Source: DASUBN01 sp036000105 (GTDB lineage: Bacteria > Pseudomonadota > Gammaproteobacteria > Natronospirales > REEB76). From it: a stretch of 64,000 nucleotides of DNA. The stretch spans positions 62,001-126,000 of the forward strand of contig DASYGE010000014.1 of assembly GCA_036000105.1 (NCBI GenBank), in the 5' to 3' direction. Under the pieces are notes generated by a model. It did no database searches and was not told the origin of the DNA. It saw only the letters and a list, made by a program, of their open reading frames with translations. Shown piece by piece: positions 44,906-58,064 of the stretch. Positions within the stretch are counted from its first letter, which is position 1. Each line of letters starts with the position of its first letter. A program made the translations under genes and the position numbers.

Positions 44906-44974
44906 AGAAGTGGCGGGGTTTAAAAAGCTCTACGCGGATCATGCGGTGATTTTCCCGGAGAAAACCCCCGTGAT

Positions 44975-46300
44975 TCAATGCAGCGGCGGGTGATCCAGCC
45001 ATTCGATGCGCAAACCCGCTTCGCCGGGCCGGGCCGCATGGGGCGCGCAGACGAAGAGCCCCGCCACCGCCAAGATTTCCTGCTCCATCTCCAGGAGCGG
45101 CAAGCGGTCCCTGAGCCAGGGCACTACATGCAGCTCCTGCAGCCATTTCTTGAGGGGCCGCTCATGGCCGTGGCCTGCGGGCTGGCAGCTCTCGCCGCCG
45201 TGGCGGAAAGCCACGCTCAAGCCTCCGGCACCACAGAGGGCGGCCCGCAGCCCCTCGCCGGCAGCAGGCACGAGCCTCAAGCTGCCCAAGCCCCCTCCCA
45301 GTTCGTGGGGCACCCCGGGCTTGAGCCTGAAAGCCGCGGGCGCTTCTGCCATGGGCCGCTGGGCGTAGAGGCGCTGGCGATAACGCCGCACTTCCGCACC
45401 CTCCCACTCGATACAGGGATTGCGGTCGGCCCGGGCGTCCACCTGATGCAGTATCTCCGCGAGTTGGTGGGCCGGCGGCAGGGGCAGTTGCCGCAGCTGC
45501 AGCCAGTGGCGCAAAAGGTTGCGGGCCCGGGGTGCAGACAGACCCTTCAAGGCCCGCAAAGGCAAGGTCTCAGCCATGCCGTAGCGCTCGCCGTCCTCCG
45601 CCGCCAGTTCCTTGAGCAGAGCGTCTGCTTCGGCTGCGAACCGCGCGCTGCGCGCCAGGGTGTCGCCGGCGGCAGGCCAGCGGGCCTTGAGCTTCGGCAG
45701 CACCTCGTGACGGAGATAATTTCGGTCGAAGCTCCGGTCTGTATTGCTTGGGTCTTCCACCCAGGTGAGCCCCTGCTCCCGGGCCCAGGCTTCCAGTTCT
45801 GCCCGGCTATATGCGAGCAAGGGCCGCGCCATACCCAGGCCCTCTACCGTCGCCGCTTCTGGCATGGCGGCGAGACCCCGCACACCTGCACCCCGCAGGG
45901 CCTGCAACAGGAAAGTCTCCATCTGGTCATCCTGGTGCTGGGCCAAGAGCAGGAGATCATCGCGGCCCAGAAGCCCGCGGAAGGCGGCGTAGCGTTGTTC
46001 CCGGGCCACGGCTTCCAGGCTTTCGCCCGGGGCGGGCCGCACTGTCACGGCGCAGTATTCGAAAGGCACGCCCAAGGCAGTGCACAGGTCTTCGCAGTGA
46101 CGCTGCCAATCAGCGGCTTTGGGATTGAGCCCGTGGTTCACATGCACGGCCCTGAGTTCGCCCGGTAACTCGCCGCGGCGGGCTGCGAGCGCCTGCAAGA
46201 GCACTGTGGAATCCAGGCCACCACTCAAGGCCACCCAATAGCGCTGCGCGGCCGGAAGGCCGCGCAGGATGTGGATCAAGCCTTCAGGGTCGAAAGACAT
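44975..46300 (-). CDS. tilS: tRNA(Ile)-lysidine synthase
   Basis: Attaches lysine to C34 of tRNA-Ile(CAU) so that it reads AUA. The 441 residues start with the PP-loop SGGLDSTVLLQAL, then HQDDQMETFLLQALRGAGVRGL and a C-terminal TilS substrate-binding region. It follows accA as in E. coli, here with palindromic repeat copy C between them. Confidence 0.95.
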   Translation of the reverse strand: MSFDPEGLIHILRGLPAAQRYWVALSGGLDSTVLLQALAARRGELPGELRAVHVNHGLNPKAADWQRHCEDLCTALGVPFEYCAVTVRPAPGESLEAVAREQRYAAFRGLLGRDDLLLLAQHQDDQMETFLLQALRGAGVRGLAAMPEAATVEGLGMARPLLAYSRAELEAWAREQGLTWVEDPSNTDRSFDRNYLRHEVLPKLKARWPAAGDTLARSARFAAEADALLKELAAEDGERYGMAETLPLRALKGLSAPRARNLLRHWLQLRQLPLPPAHQLAEILHQVDARADRNPCIEWEGAEVRRYRQRLYAQRPMAEAPAAFRLKPGVPHELGGGLGSLRLVPAAGEGLRAALCGAGGLSVAFRHGGESCQPAGHGHERPLKKWLQELHVVPWLRDRLPLLEMEQEILAVAGLFVCAPHAARPGEAGLRIEWLDHPPLH

Positions 46301-46328
46301 GGTATCTACAACGAAGTTTAGGGCTACA

Positions 46329-46456
46329 CCTAAAAATTAGAGATTTTGGTTTCTGGCAAGGCGAAAATGACCGAGAAACCGGAGTGTACGTTTCAGTACA
46401 TGAGGATTTCGAGGTCATTTTCAACGCCGCCAGAAAGCAAAAGATCAATTTTTAGG
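46329..46456 (-). repeat. Long imperfect palindrome, copy C
   Basis: A 128-base inverted repeat that directly abuts the accA stop codon (46457) and ends 28 bases before the tilS ATG. Orientation is opposite to copies A and B. Ends CCTAAAAATT/AATTTTTAGG pair, then TTTTG/CAAAA, TTTCTGGC/GCCAGAAA and the perfect inner stem GAAAATGACC/GGTCATTTTC around TGTAC-TGAAAC-GTACACTCC. It is probably transcribed within the operon. Confidence 0.82.
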
Positions 46457-47413
46457 CTATTCCTTGAAGCTGCCGAAGGAAGTGAAGCGTTTATAGCGGG
46501 CTTCCAGGAGTTCATCCACGGACAGGCGTTCCAACCGCGCCAGATTGTCCATGAGCGCCTTCTTGACGGTGGCAGCTATGGCATCCACGTCCCGGTGGGC
46601 GCCCCCTAAGGGTTCTTTCAGCACCGCATCGATCAACCCCAGGCTCTTCAGTCGCTCAGCGGTGATACCCATGGCCTCGGCGGCCTCGGATGCCTTGTCG
46701 GCGCTCTTCCACAGGATGGAAGCGCAACCTTCGGGTGAGATGACGGAGTAGATGCTGTATTGCAGCATCAAGACCCGGTCGCCCACCCCGATGGCCAGCG
46801 CGCCACCGGAACCGCCCTCGCCGATGACGGTGCAGATGATGGGCACCCGCAGACTCGACATCTCGAACAGGTTGCGGGCGATGGCCTCGCTCTGACCGCG
46901 CTCTTCGGCGCCCACACCGGGATAAGCCCCCGGAGTGTCGATGAAAGTGAGGATGGGCAGGCGGAAGCGTTCCGCCAGCTTCATGATGCGCAGCGCCTTG
47001 CGGTAGCCCTCCGGCCGCGGCATGCCGAAGTTGCGGCGGATCTTCTCCTTGGTGTCCCGGCCCTTCTGCTGGCCGATGACCGCCACCGGGCGCCCGTCGA
47101 AGCGGGCCACGCCACATACCAGGGCCGGGTCGTCCGCATAGGCGCGGTCGCCCCTCAGCTCCTCGAAATCGGTGAACAGGCGCTGGATGTAATCCAGGGT
47201 GTAGGGGCGCTGCGGATGGCGCGCCAGCTGCGCGACTTGCCAGGCAGAGAGACTGGAGAAGATGTTCTCGGTGAGCGCACGGCTCTTGGCCTGGAGACGC
47301 TCGATCTCATCGGTGATGCTGATGGCAGACTCATCGCCCACGAAACGAAGTTCTTCGATCTTCGCTTCCAGTTCGGCGATGGGTTGCTCGAATTCGAGAA
47401 AGTTGAGGTTCAT
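46457..47413 (-). CDS. accA: Acetyl-CoA carboxylase carboxyltransferase subunit alpha
   Basis: With AccD forms malonyl-CoA from acetyl-CoA and carboxybiotin. The 318 residues show FDGRPVAVIGQQKGRDTKEK, GMPRPEGYRKALRIMKLAERF, IDTPGAYPGVGAEERGQSEAIA and GEGGSGGALAIGVGDRVLML. It lies just after dnaE, the conserved order. Confidence 0.97.
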   Translation of the reverse strand: MNLNFLEFEQPIAELEAKIEELRFVGDESAISITDEIERLQAKSRALTENIFSSLSAWQVAQLARHPQRPYTLDYIQRLFTDFEELRGDRAYADDPALVCGVARFDGRPVAVIGQQKGRDTKEKIRRNFGMPRPEGYRKALRIMKLAERFRLPILTFIDTPGAYPGVGAEERGQSEAIARNLFEMSSLRVPIICTVIGEGGSGGALAIGVGDRVLMLQYSIYSVISPEGCASILWKSADKASEAAEAMGITAERLKSLGLIDAVLKEPLGGAHRDVDAIAATVKKALMDNLARLERLSVDELLEARYKRFTSFGSFKE

Positions 47414-47486
47414 TCTTTAATAAGTATCCCAAGAGGCTGTAAACGTTACCGGTTGCGGTGCCGGGGGACAAGCCCCCAAACGGGGC

Positions 47487-51016
<3,530 letters not shown>

Positions 51017-51020
<4 letters not shown>

Positions 51021-51658
51021 GAACCGGTCCTTTTCAGCAGCATGCGTCGCACCGGGCCGAAGCTGCGGCGGTGCACGGCGCAGACACCCTGGGCATCCAG
51101 CGCCGCGAGATGGACGGCCGTGGGATAACCTTTGTGCACGGCGAATCCATAACCCGGGTAGAGGATATCCAGCCGGCACATGGCCGCATCCCGCTCCACC
51201 TTGGCGAGGATGGAGGCGGCGCTGATGGCAGGCACCTTGGTATCGCCCTTCACGATGGCGGTCACCGGTTGCGGTACCGCAGGGCAACGGTTTCCGTCCA
51301 CCAGCACATGCATGGGCTGGGGCGTGAGCGCCACCACGGCCCGCGCCATGGCGAGCAGGCTGGCCTCAAGGATGTTCAATCGATCGATTTCCTCATGGTC
51401 CGCCCAAGCCACCGCCCAGGCGAGGGAACGCTCGCGAATCTGTGCCGACAGGGCTTCCCGCTGCCCCGCGGAAAGCTGCTTGGAATCCTTGAGACCGGCG
51501 ATGGGCCGGTTCGGATCCAGGATCACGGCGGCGGCCACCACCGGGCCGGCCAAGGGCCCGCGGCCCGCTTCGTCCACGCCGGCGATCCGACTCTCGCTGT
51601 GGTAACTGATCACGTCAAGAAACATACCCGCTTGCGCCCTGCTTGCTGCACGCGCCAT
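51017..51658 (-). CDS. rnhB: Ribonuclease HII
   Basis: Removes ribonucleotides from DNA and RNA primers. The 213 residues show the acidic pair in GVDEAGRGPLAGPVVAAAVIL, LKDSKQLSAGQRE and GDTKVPAISAASILAKVERD. ATG 51658 begins one base after the lpxB stop and has AAGG upstream; ATG 51625 is an alternative. Confidence 0.95.
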
Positions 51659-51659
51659 T

Positions 51660-52808
51660 CTACGCCTTGCCTGCCGGTGCCAGCAGCGCAAGCACCGCAT
51701 CAGCGGCCCGTTCGCTGGCGCCTCGCCGCAACACTCCGCCGAGCGCGCGAAAACCGTCCAGCTGTGCATCGCGCGCGCCAGCGTCCTCGAGCAGAGTAAG
51801 CAGCGCGGCACCCATGTGCGCCGCGATAGCGCGGCCCTGCAGGAATTCCGGTACCAATTCGCGGCTGGCCAGCAGGTTCGGCAGCGCGACATACGGGCTG
51901 GCAAAGCGCTTGACCTTGTACACGATCCAATGTGTGAGTGGCGCGATACGGTAAGACACCACCATCGGGCATTGCATCAGCATGGCCTCGAGGGTCGCCG
52001 TCCCGGAAGCCACCAAGGCGGCGTCCGCCGCACCCAACACCTCACGTGCCCGGCCGGATACAACCGTCACCGGCAAGGGTGGTTGGCACTGATGCAACTG
52101 CCGTTCGATCAATGCCTGCAGCCGCGGTGTAGCGGCCGGGATGACGAAGCTCACATCCGGGCGGCGTGTTTGCAGCCACCGGGCCGTCTCCAGGAATAGG
52201 GAACCCAGACGGGTCACCTCGCCCATGCGGCTGCCGGGTAAGATCGCGACCAGCGCGCCGGCCCGCAGGCCCAACAGATCCCGCATCTGGGTCCGGTTTA
52301 TCTCTGCTGGTATGGCGCTGGCCAGGGGATGCCCGACAAACGTCGCTTTGAAACCGTGCCGGTGATACAGCTCGGGCTCGAACGGCAATAGCGCCAGCGT
52401 GAGGTCCGCGGCGCGGCCGACTGTGAACACGCGCTCCGGCCGCCAGGCCCAGATGGAAGGGCTCACGTAATGCACGGTCGGGATTCCAGCCTGCCGCAGA
52501 GCGGTCTCCAGGCCCAGGTTGAAATCCGGCGCATCTATACCGACGAAAACGTCAGGTGGATTCGCGAGAAAATGACGGCGCAGCTCACGGCGCACCGCCA
52601 GTAACCGGGGCAGATGCTTCAGTACCTCCATGATGCCGAACACCGCCAGGGTCTCCGCCGGATAGAGCACATGGCAGCCGGCAGAGGCCATCTCGGGACC
52701 TGCGACGCCTTCGAAGCTCGCGTCGGGTACGCGTGCCTGCAGCGCGCGCATCAGCCCCGCTCCCAAGATGTCGCCTGAACTCTCCCCCGCGACGATGCCG
52801 ATGCGCAT
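51660..52808 (-). CDS. lpxB: Lipid-A-disaccharide synthase
   Basis: Joins UDP-diacylglucosamine and lipid X to form the lipid A disaccharide. The 382-residue GT-B glycosyltransferase begins MRIGIVAGESSGDILGAGLM and contains GIDAPDFNLGLE, SPSIWAWRPERV and VSGRAREVLGAADAALVASGTATLEA. It follows lpxA. Confidence 0.96.
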   Translation of the reverse strand: MRIGIVAGESSGDILGAGLMRALQARVPDASFEGVAGPEMASAGCHVLYPAETLAVFGIMEVLKHLPRLLAVRRELRRHFLANPPDVFVGIDAPDFNLGLETALRQAGIPTVHYVSPSIWAWRPERVFTVGRAADLTLALLPFEPELYHRHGFKATFVGHPLASAIPAEINRTQMRDLLGLRAGALVAILPGSRMGEVTRLGSLFLETARWLQTRRPDVSFVIPAATPRLQALIERQLHQCQPPLPVTVVSGRAREVLGAADAALVASGTATLEAMLMQCPMVVSYRIAPLTHWIVYKVKRFASPYVALPNLLASRELVPEFLQGRAIAAHMGAALLTLLEDAGARDAQLDGFRALGGVLRRGASERAADAVLALLAPAGKA

Positions 52809-52826
52809 CTAGTGTCCCCTTGCCCG

Positions 52827-53603
52827 TCAGCGGGTGATGCTGCGTTCGCTCTGCTCCAAGAACTTCACCATCAGCGCCACTTCCGGCTGTGAGGTGCCTA
52901 ACTCACGCAGCTGTTGCAGGGCTTCCTCCAGGCGCAGCTCCGAGCGGTACAGGATCCGATAGGCGTTCTTGATGTTGCGGATCTGTTCGGCGCTGAACTC
53001 GCGCCGCTTGAGGCCTTCACTGTTGATGCCATGGGGCTCCACCGGCGTGCCCGAGACCATGACATAGGGCGGCACGTCGCGGGTCACGTCCACGTTCATG
53101 CCCGTGAAACTGTGGGCGCCGATGCGCACGAACTGGTGGATCTTGGTGAAACCGCCCAGGATCGCCCAGTCCTCGATATCCACGTGCCCGGCGAGGGTGA
53201 CGTTGTTGGCCATGATGATGTTGTCGCCCAGGGTGCAGTCGTGGGCCAGGTGCACATAGGCCATGAGCCAGTTGTCGCTGCCGATGCGCGTGATACCCTT
53301 GTCCTGGGCGGTGCCGCGGTTGAAGGTGACGAACTCGAAGATGCTATTGCGATCGCCGATCTCGAGCAGCGTAGGTTCGCCGGCGTATTTCTTGTCCTGG
53401 GGCTGTCCGCCCAAAGAAGCGAACGGCATGATGCGGTTGTCGCGGCCGATGCGCGTCGGTCCTTGTATCACTACGTGGGGGCCAATGACCGTACCGGCAC
53501 CGATATGCACGTCCGGGCCGATCACGCTGTACGGCCCGATGCTCACATCCGGGGCGAGCTTCGCCGTCGGATCGATCACCGCTCGAGGATCGATGCCTGT
53601 CAT
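52827..53603 (-). CDS. lpxA: Acyl-[ACP]-UDP-N-acetylglucosamine O-acyltransferase
   Basis: First step of lipid A synthesis. The 258 residues form a left-handed beta helix of hexapeptide repeats (IDPTAKLAPDVSIGPYSVIG onward) and a C-terminal helical part. The catalytic His lies in AYVHLAHDCTLGD and the conserved HQFVRIGAHSFTGM follows. ATG 53603 starts two bases after the fabZ stop. Confidence 0.96.
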   Translation of the reverse strand: MTGIDPRAVIDPTAKLAPDVSIGPYSVIGPDVHIGAGTVIGPHVVIQGPTRIGRDNRIMPFASLGGQPQDKKYAGEPTLLEIGDRNSIFEFVTFNRGTAQDKGITRIGSDNWLMAYVHLAHDCTLGDNIIMANNVTLAGHVDIEDWAILGGFTKIHQFVRIGAHSFTGMNVDVTRDVPPYVMVSGTPVEPHGINSEGLKRREFSAEQIRNIKNAYRILYRSELRLEEALQQLRELGTSQPEVALMVKFLEQSERSITR

Positions 53604-53605
53604 GC

Positions 53606-54061
53606 TCAATCGTGTTGCCGCGCGGCGCACATGAGTTCGGCTTCCGCCGCCACCCGGTCCTCGACTTCGGCGACGCCGGCGAACTTCCAGATGCCGCGTT
53701 TGGTGGCCAGCACCTTCACCTTGAAGATGAGCTGATCGCCCGGCTCGACCTGTTGGCGGAAGCGGGCCTTGTCTATGCCGACGAAATAGTAGAGTTCGTT
53801 CTCCTTGGACGTGTGGCCGTGGCTCGACATTGCCAACAGACCGGCGGCCTGGGCCATGGCTTCCAATATCAGTACGCCCGGCATCACCGGTCGCTGCGGG
53901 AAATGGCCCGGGAAAAAAGGCTCGTTGATCGTGACGTTCTTGAGCGCCGTGAGCGTCTCGCCCGGCGTGCATTCCAGCACCCGGTCGATGAGAAGGAACG
54001 GGTAACGATGCGGCAACTGCCGCATGATGGCGTGGATATCCAGGAATGGTTGCTGGGCCAT
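53606..54061 (-). CDS. fabZ: 3-hydroxyacyl-[ACP] dehydratase FabZ
   Basis: Dehydrates 3-hydroxyacyl-ACP in fatty acid elongation. The 151-residue hot-dog protein shows LPHRYPFLLIDRVLE with the catalytic His and PFFPGHFPQRPVMPGVLILEAMAQ with the catalytic Glu. It lies between lpxD and lpxA, balancing membrane phospholipid and lipid A synthesis. Confidence 0.97.
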   Translation of the reverse strand: MAQQPFLDIHAIMRQLPHRYPFLLIDRVLECTPGETLTALKNVTINEPFFPGHFPQRPVMPGVLILEAMAQAAGLLAMSSHGHTSKENELYYFVGIDKARFRQQVEPGDQLIFKVKVLATKRGIWKFAGVAEVEDRVAAEAELMCAARQHD

Positions 54062-54064
54062 GGT

Positions 54065-55087
54065 TTAATCCTTGAGTTTCTTTTCAATATCCGCGACCCG
54101 ACGCGCGATGGCGTCGAGCTGGCGGAAGCGCACGCTGTTCTTACGCCATCGCTGCACGCTATCCATAGGAAGGCTGCCCGAATATGTCCCGGGTTGCGTA
54201 ATCGAATGGCTCACCAGCGTGAAGGCGGTAATCACCACGTCGTCGCAGATATCGAGATGTCCGGCGATCCCTATCCCACCGGCAATCATACAACGCTTGC
54301 CGATGACGGTGCTGCCTGCGATGGCCGTGCAGCCGGCGATGGCGGTATGCGCCCCGATGCGCACGTTGTGACCCACCTGTATCTGGTTATCTAGCTTCAC
54401 CCCGTCCTCGATGACGGTGTCCTCCAAGGCGCCGCGGTCCACGGTGGTATTGGCGCCTATCTCCACATCGTCGCCGATACGCACCGAACCGAGCTGCGGC
54501 ACCTTGACCCAGCCGGCCTTGTCAGGCGCGATGCCGAAGCCGTCTCCGCCGATCACCACCCCGGGGTGCAACAGGGCGCGCTTGCCGAGCGTAACGTGAT
54601 GGCAGAGAGTCACCGACGCCACCAGCTGACTCGCCTCATCGACCCGCGCGCCCTCCATCACCACGCAGTTAGGGCCAATGCTGGCACGGGGACCGATCTC
54701 GGCACCCGCCTCCACCACTGCGCCCGGCCCAATCCAGGCATCTTTCGCGATGCGCGCCGCGGGATCGATATGTGCCGCGGGATGTACGCCGCTGCACATC
54801 ACCGGCGCCGGCGCGAGCATGGTGGCCACGCGCGCATACAGAAGATAGGGATTGGGTGTGAGTAGAGCGGGCAGCGCGCACTCCGCTGCATCAGCCGGCG
54901 TCAGTATCAGTGCGCTGGCGGCGGTAGTGGCGAGGAAACGCCGGTAATGAGGGTTGGCGAGAAAGGCGATGCTACCGGGACCGGCGTTCTGGATGGTGGC
55001 GACGCCGCGCAGCCGCACGCCGCCGTCGCCCCGCACTTCTCCCCCGCAGCGGGCCGCCAGTTCAGCCAGGGTGTATTCCGCCCCCAT
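54065..55087 (-). CDS. lpxD: UDP-3-O-acylglucosamine N-acyltransferase
   Basis: Third lipid A step, adding the amide-linked acyl chain. The 340 residues have an N-terminal uridine-binding domain (YTLAELAARCGGEVRGDG, ATIQNAGPGSIAFLANPHY), a left-handed beta helix and a C-terminal helix (IARRVADIEKKLKD). The active His is in DNQIQVGHNVRIG. ATG 55087 follows the skp stop by seven bases. Confidence 0.96.
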   Translation of the reverse strand: MGAEYTLAELAARCGGEVRGDGGVRLRGVATIQNAGPGSIAFLANPHYRRFLATTAASALILTPADAAECALPALLTPNPYLLYARVATMLAPAPVMCSGVHPAAHIDPAARIAKDAWIGPGAVVEAGAEIGPRASIGPNCVVMEGARVDEASQLVASVTLCHHVTLGKRALLHPGVVIGGDGFGIAPDKAGWVKVPQLGSVRIGDDVEIGANTTVDRGALEDTVIEDGVKLDNQIQVGHNVRIGAHTAIAGCTAIAGSTVIGKRCMIAGGIGIAGHLDICDDVVITAFTLVSHSITQPGTYSGSLPMDSVQRWRKNSVRFRQLDAIARRVADIEKKLKD

Positions 55088-55094
55088 GCGTGCT

Positions 55095-55637
55095 TCAGTT
55101 GCCGCTGGCGGCGCTCTCGGCCTTGTAGTCCTTCTGCATCTGCGCCAGCACCTGATCGGTGACGTCCACGGTGTTGTCCTTGTAGAACACACCGTCGCCG
55201 ACGATCAGGTTGTACTTCTGGGCCTGGGCGAACTCCTGCACTGCCTTCAGCACTTGCTGCTGCAGGCGGCTCAGGGCGGCGTTGCGCTCCATGTTGACGT
55301 CATCCATGTAGTCGCTCTGCTTGCGGCTGAAATCGCGCTGCAGCTCGTCGAGCTGCGCCTGCGAGTCCTGCAGCTGGCTGGCGCTCATCACGGCGCCGTT
55401 CTTGCTAAGCGTGTCCTGCAGGTTCTTGATCTTGTCCTGCTCTGACACCAGGTCCTTCTTGCGGCTGTCGAACTTCTTGGTCATCTCCTGGCTCGCGCTC
55501 TGGGCCTGCGGTGATTTCTGCAGCAGGCTCGACATGTCCACCACGCCGATCTTGATGTCGGCAGCGTTCGCTTGCACGGCGAAAGTCAGTGCCGCGGCGG
55601 TCAGCGCGCTGTATATCAAAGACGATTTTCTGCTCAC
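55095..55637 (-). CDS. skp: Periplasmic chaperone Skp/OmpH
   Basis: Holds unfolded outer-membrane proteins on the way to BamA. The 180 residues have a signal peptide (cleavage after QANA near 25), then a long coiled-coil (about 50-120) rich in Lys, Gln and Asp and a short beta region. GTG 55637 has CAGGAG eight bases upstream. It lies between bamA and lpxD as usual. Confidence 0.92.
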   Translation of the reverse strand: MSRKSSLIYSALTAAALTFAVQANAADIKIGVVDMSSLLQKSPQAQSASQEMTKKFDSRKKDLVSEQDKIKNLQDTLSKNGAVMSASQLQDSQAQLDELQRDFSRKQSDYMDDVNMERNAALSRLQQQVLKAVQEFAQAQKYNLIVGDGVFYKDNTVDVTDQVLAQMQKDYKAESAASGN

Positions 55638-55657
55638 GACTCGTGCTCCTGGATAAA

Positions 55658-58051
55658 TCAGTAATAGGCGCCGAGGGTGAACTGCAGACGTTCTGTTTGG
55701 TCACCCGGCTTGGCATTCATGGGGAAAGCATAACTGAATTTCATGGCCCCGAGGGGGGTCAGGAAGGTGGCCGCGATGCCATAGGAGGCACGCAGGTCCC
55801 GGAACCTGAAATCGCCCGGGAAGGCGAACACGTTGCCTACGTCCACGAAGAACGCGAACCGGCTGGAAGCGGTATAAGTGCCCTCTGCCTGGTCCTGCTT
55901 GCTGAAGGATGGCAGCACAAACTCGTTCTGGGCGTAGATCTGCTCGCGTCCGCCGATGGGCAGGTTATTGCTGACGTCACGCGGTCCCAAGGTATTCGGC
56001 TGCCAGCCGCGCACCGTATCCGGACCGCCGGAGAAGAAGTTCTTGAACGGCGGGAAAGGCGACGTGCCGCCGTAAGGAGCACCATAAGCGAACTGCGCAT
56101 TCAGGGCGTAGACGAACCCCTTGGGCAACGGCAGGAATGCGTATTGCTGATACGCGAGGATGGCATAACGTAAGCTGCCGCCCGGGACCGCGGCCGTCAG
56201 GCTGAGAGACTCACGCGTACCACTCGTTGGAAATATCACACGGTTCTCCGTGTCGCGCACGTAGCTGACCACGGCTTCCATAGTGTTATAACGCAGCGCA
56301 GGGAACTGGCAGATAAAAATATCACCGCTGACAGGATTCTGGCACGCACCCAGCGTGTAGTAAACGGTGCCATTCTTCGGATTGGTTACGAAGTCCAGAT
56401 AAGACTGCGACGTACCGACCGTGGAGAAAAGTTCGCTGTGCGAGAAGGTTGCTCCGACCCCCCAGGCACTGAACTCACTGATGGGGATATCGAAGTTCAA
56501 GCCGCCGCCATAAGAGCTGGTGGTGAGCGGTGCGCTATTTATAGTGAATGAGGAGACCCGGCTTTCGAAGAGATTGAAACTGCGGCTTACCCCATCCACG
56601 GTGAAGTAAGGATCCGTATACCTCCCGCTATAGCTGTGCCCAATCGCGGTATGGCTAGCGTTAAGCGACAGGGAATCCCCGGTACCAAGGAAATTGGCGT
56701 TGGCGATCTGCCCGTCGATGACGAGACCCGACTGGCTGCCGTAGCCGATGCCGACGTTGGCGGTGCCAGGCGGGCGTTCTTTCAGGGAGTAATCCAGGTC
56801 CACTTCGTTCTGCGTGCCTGGCACCTTGGTGGTCTTGACCTGTACGTCCTCGACCCATGGCAATCGCTGCAAGCGCACCCGCGAACGCTCCATGTCCACA
56901 TTCGAGAGCCATGAGCCCTCGAACTGGCGCATCTCACGGCGGAACACCTCGTCGTTGGTGCCCGGCGCGCCTTCGAAATTGATGTGCCGCACATAAGTGC
57001 GTTCTCCTGGATCCACCATGAAAGTGATGGCCACGAGCTTGTGATCACGGTCTATCTGGGGGATCGGGTTCACCTGGGCGAAAGCATAGCCGACCACGCC
57101 GAGTCGCTTGCGTATGAGATCAGCGCTGGCAGTGGCATGCTTCAGGGAGAAGGTGTCACCGGTATGCAGCAACAGGTAACGCTCCAGCTCTTTCTCCGGC
57201 ACCGGGAAAGCGCCATCGAGCTTCACCGAGCTCACCTTATAGACCGCGCCCTCCTTGATGTCTATCGTTATATAGACACTGTTGTGGTCAGGAGAGATAG
57301 CTACCTGGGTGGATTCGATGCTGAAATCCGCATAACCCTGGTCCATGTAGAAAGAGCGCAACGCTTCCAGATCACCTACTAATTTCTCACGCGCGTACTC
57401 ATCGGCGCTCCCGAAATAAGTTAAGAGACTTGATACTTTGAGCTGAAAAACTGCTTGCAAGTCGTCATCGGTAAAATCGTGGTTACCCACTACATTGATC
57501 GAACGTATACGGGCAGTGACCCCCTCGGAGATTGCAACCGTTACATCTACGCGGTTATCTCCGACATCCTTCTCATCAGTCTTGATGGTGACACCGTAAT
57601 GGCCATGGCTGTAATACTCGTCATATAGATCCTGCAACAAGCCATCCAATACGACGCGGTTGAATATCTGACCTTCGACCAGACCAGCCTTCGTCAGGTT
57701 CTTATTGAGATCATCGCTCTTGACAAGCTTATTGCCTGTGACGACGAAATGTGCGATAGAGGGCCGCTCTTTCACCAAGATTATGAGCGTATCGCCGTCG
57801 CGGCGCATCTCCACGTCGCGGAAGAATCCAGTCTTGTACAAGGCACGGATAGCCTGCTGCACACGGGCGGCATCCACGGTGTCGCCCACGTTCACTGGCA
57901 GGTAGTCGTACAGAGTACCGTCGGAGATGCGCTGCAGGCCCTCCAACTGGAATTTCTTGACCACGAATGAATCGTCTGCATGCGCGATGGAGGCTGCGGC
58001 CAGGAGCATGAGAGCGGCCAGGATCGACCCGGCGCGTTTCAAATTTCCCAA
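55658..58051 (-). CDS. bamA: Outer membrane protein assembly factor BamA
   Basis: Core of the BAM complex that inserts beta-barrel proteins. The 797 residues have a signal peptide (to about 25), five POTRA domains (about 28-425) and a 16-strand barrel containing the L6 motif VRGW in DTVRGWQPNTLGPR and ending with a terminal Phe-less YY strand (LQFTLGAYY). The start is a TTG at 58051 with GGAGG eight bases upstream, better than any internal ATG. Confidence 0.96.
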   Translation of the reverse strand: MGNLKRAGSILAALMLLAAASIAHADDSFVVKKFQLEGLQRISDGTLYDYLPVNVGDTVDAARVQQAIRALYKTGFFRDVEMRRDGDTLIILVKERPSIAHFVVTGNKLVKSDDLNKNLTKAGLVEGQIFNRVVLDGLLQDLYDEYYSHGHYGVTIKTDEKDVGDNRVDVTVAISEGVTARIRSINVVGNHDFTDDDLQAVFQLKVSSLLTYFGSADEYAREKLVGDLEALRSFYMDQGYADFSIESTQVAISPDHNSVYITIDIKEGAVYKVSSVKLDGAFPVPEKELERYLLLHTGDTFSLKHATASADLIRKRLGVVGYAFAQVNPIPQIDRDHKLVAITFMVDPGERTYVRHINFEGAPGTNDEVFRREMRQFEGSWLSNVDMERSRVRLQRLPWVEDVQVKTTKVPGTQNEVDLDYSLKERPPGTANVGIGYGSQSGLVIDGQIANANFLGTGDSLSLNASHTAIGHSYSGRYTDPYFTVDGVSRSFNLFESRVSSFTINSAPLTTSSYGGGLNFDIPISEFSAWGVGATFSHSELFSTVGTSQSYLDFVTNPKNGTVYYTLGACQNPVSGDIFICQFPALRYNTMEAVVSYVRDTENRVIFPTSGTRESLSLTAAVPGGSLRYAILAYQQYAFLPLPKGFVYALNAQFAYGAPYGGTSPFPPFKNFFSGGPDTVRGWQPNTLGPRDVSNNLPIGGREQIYAQNEFVLPSFSKQDQAEGTYTASSRFAFFVDVGNVFAFPGDFRFRDLRASYGIAATFLTPLGAMKFSYAFPMNAKPGDQTERLQFTLGAYY

Positions 58052-58064
58052 AATGACGTCCTCC

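Noticed and set aside
51021..51287. An N-terminal extension of DNA polymerase III alpha reaching to 51287.
   Set aside because: The extra codons run through rnhB in another frame, have Arg/Gly/Cys-rich shadow composition and are absent from the family; GTG 51020 overlapping the rnhB stop fits.
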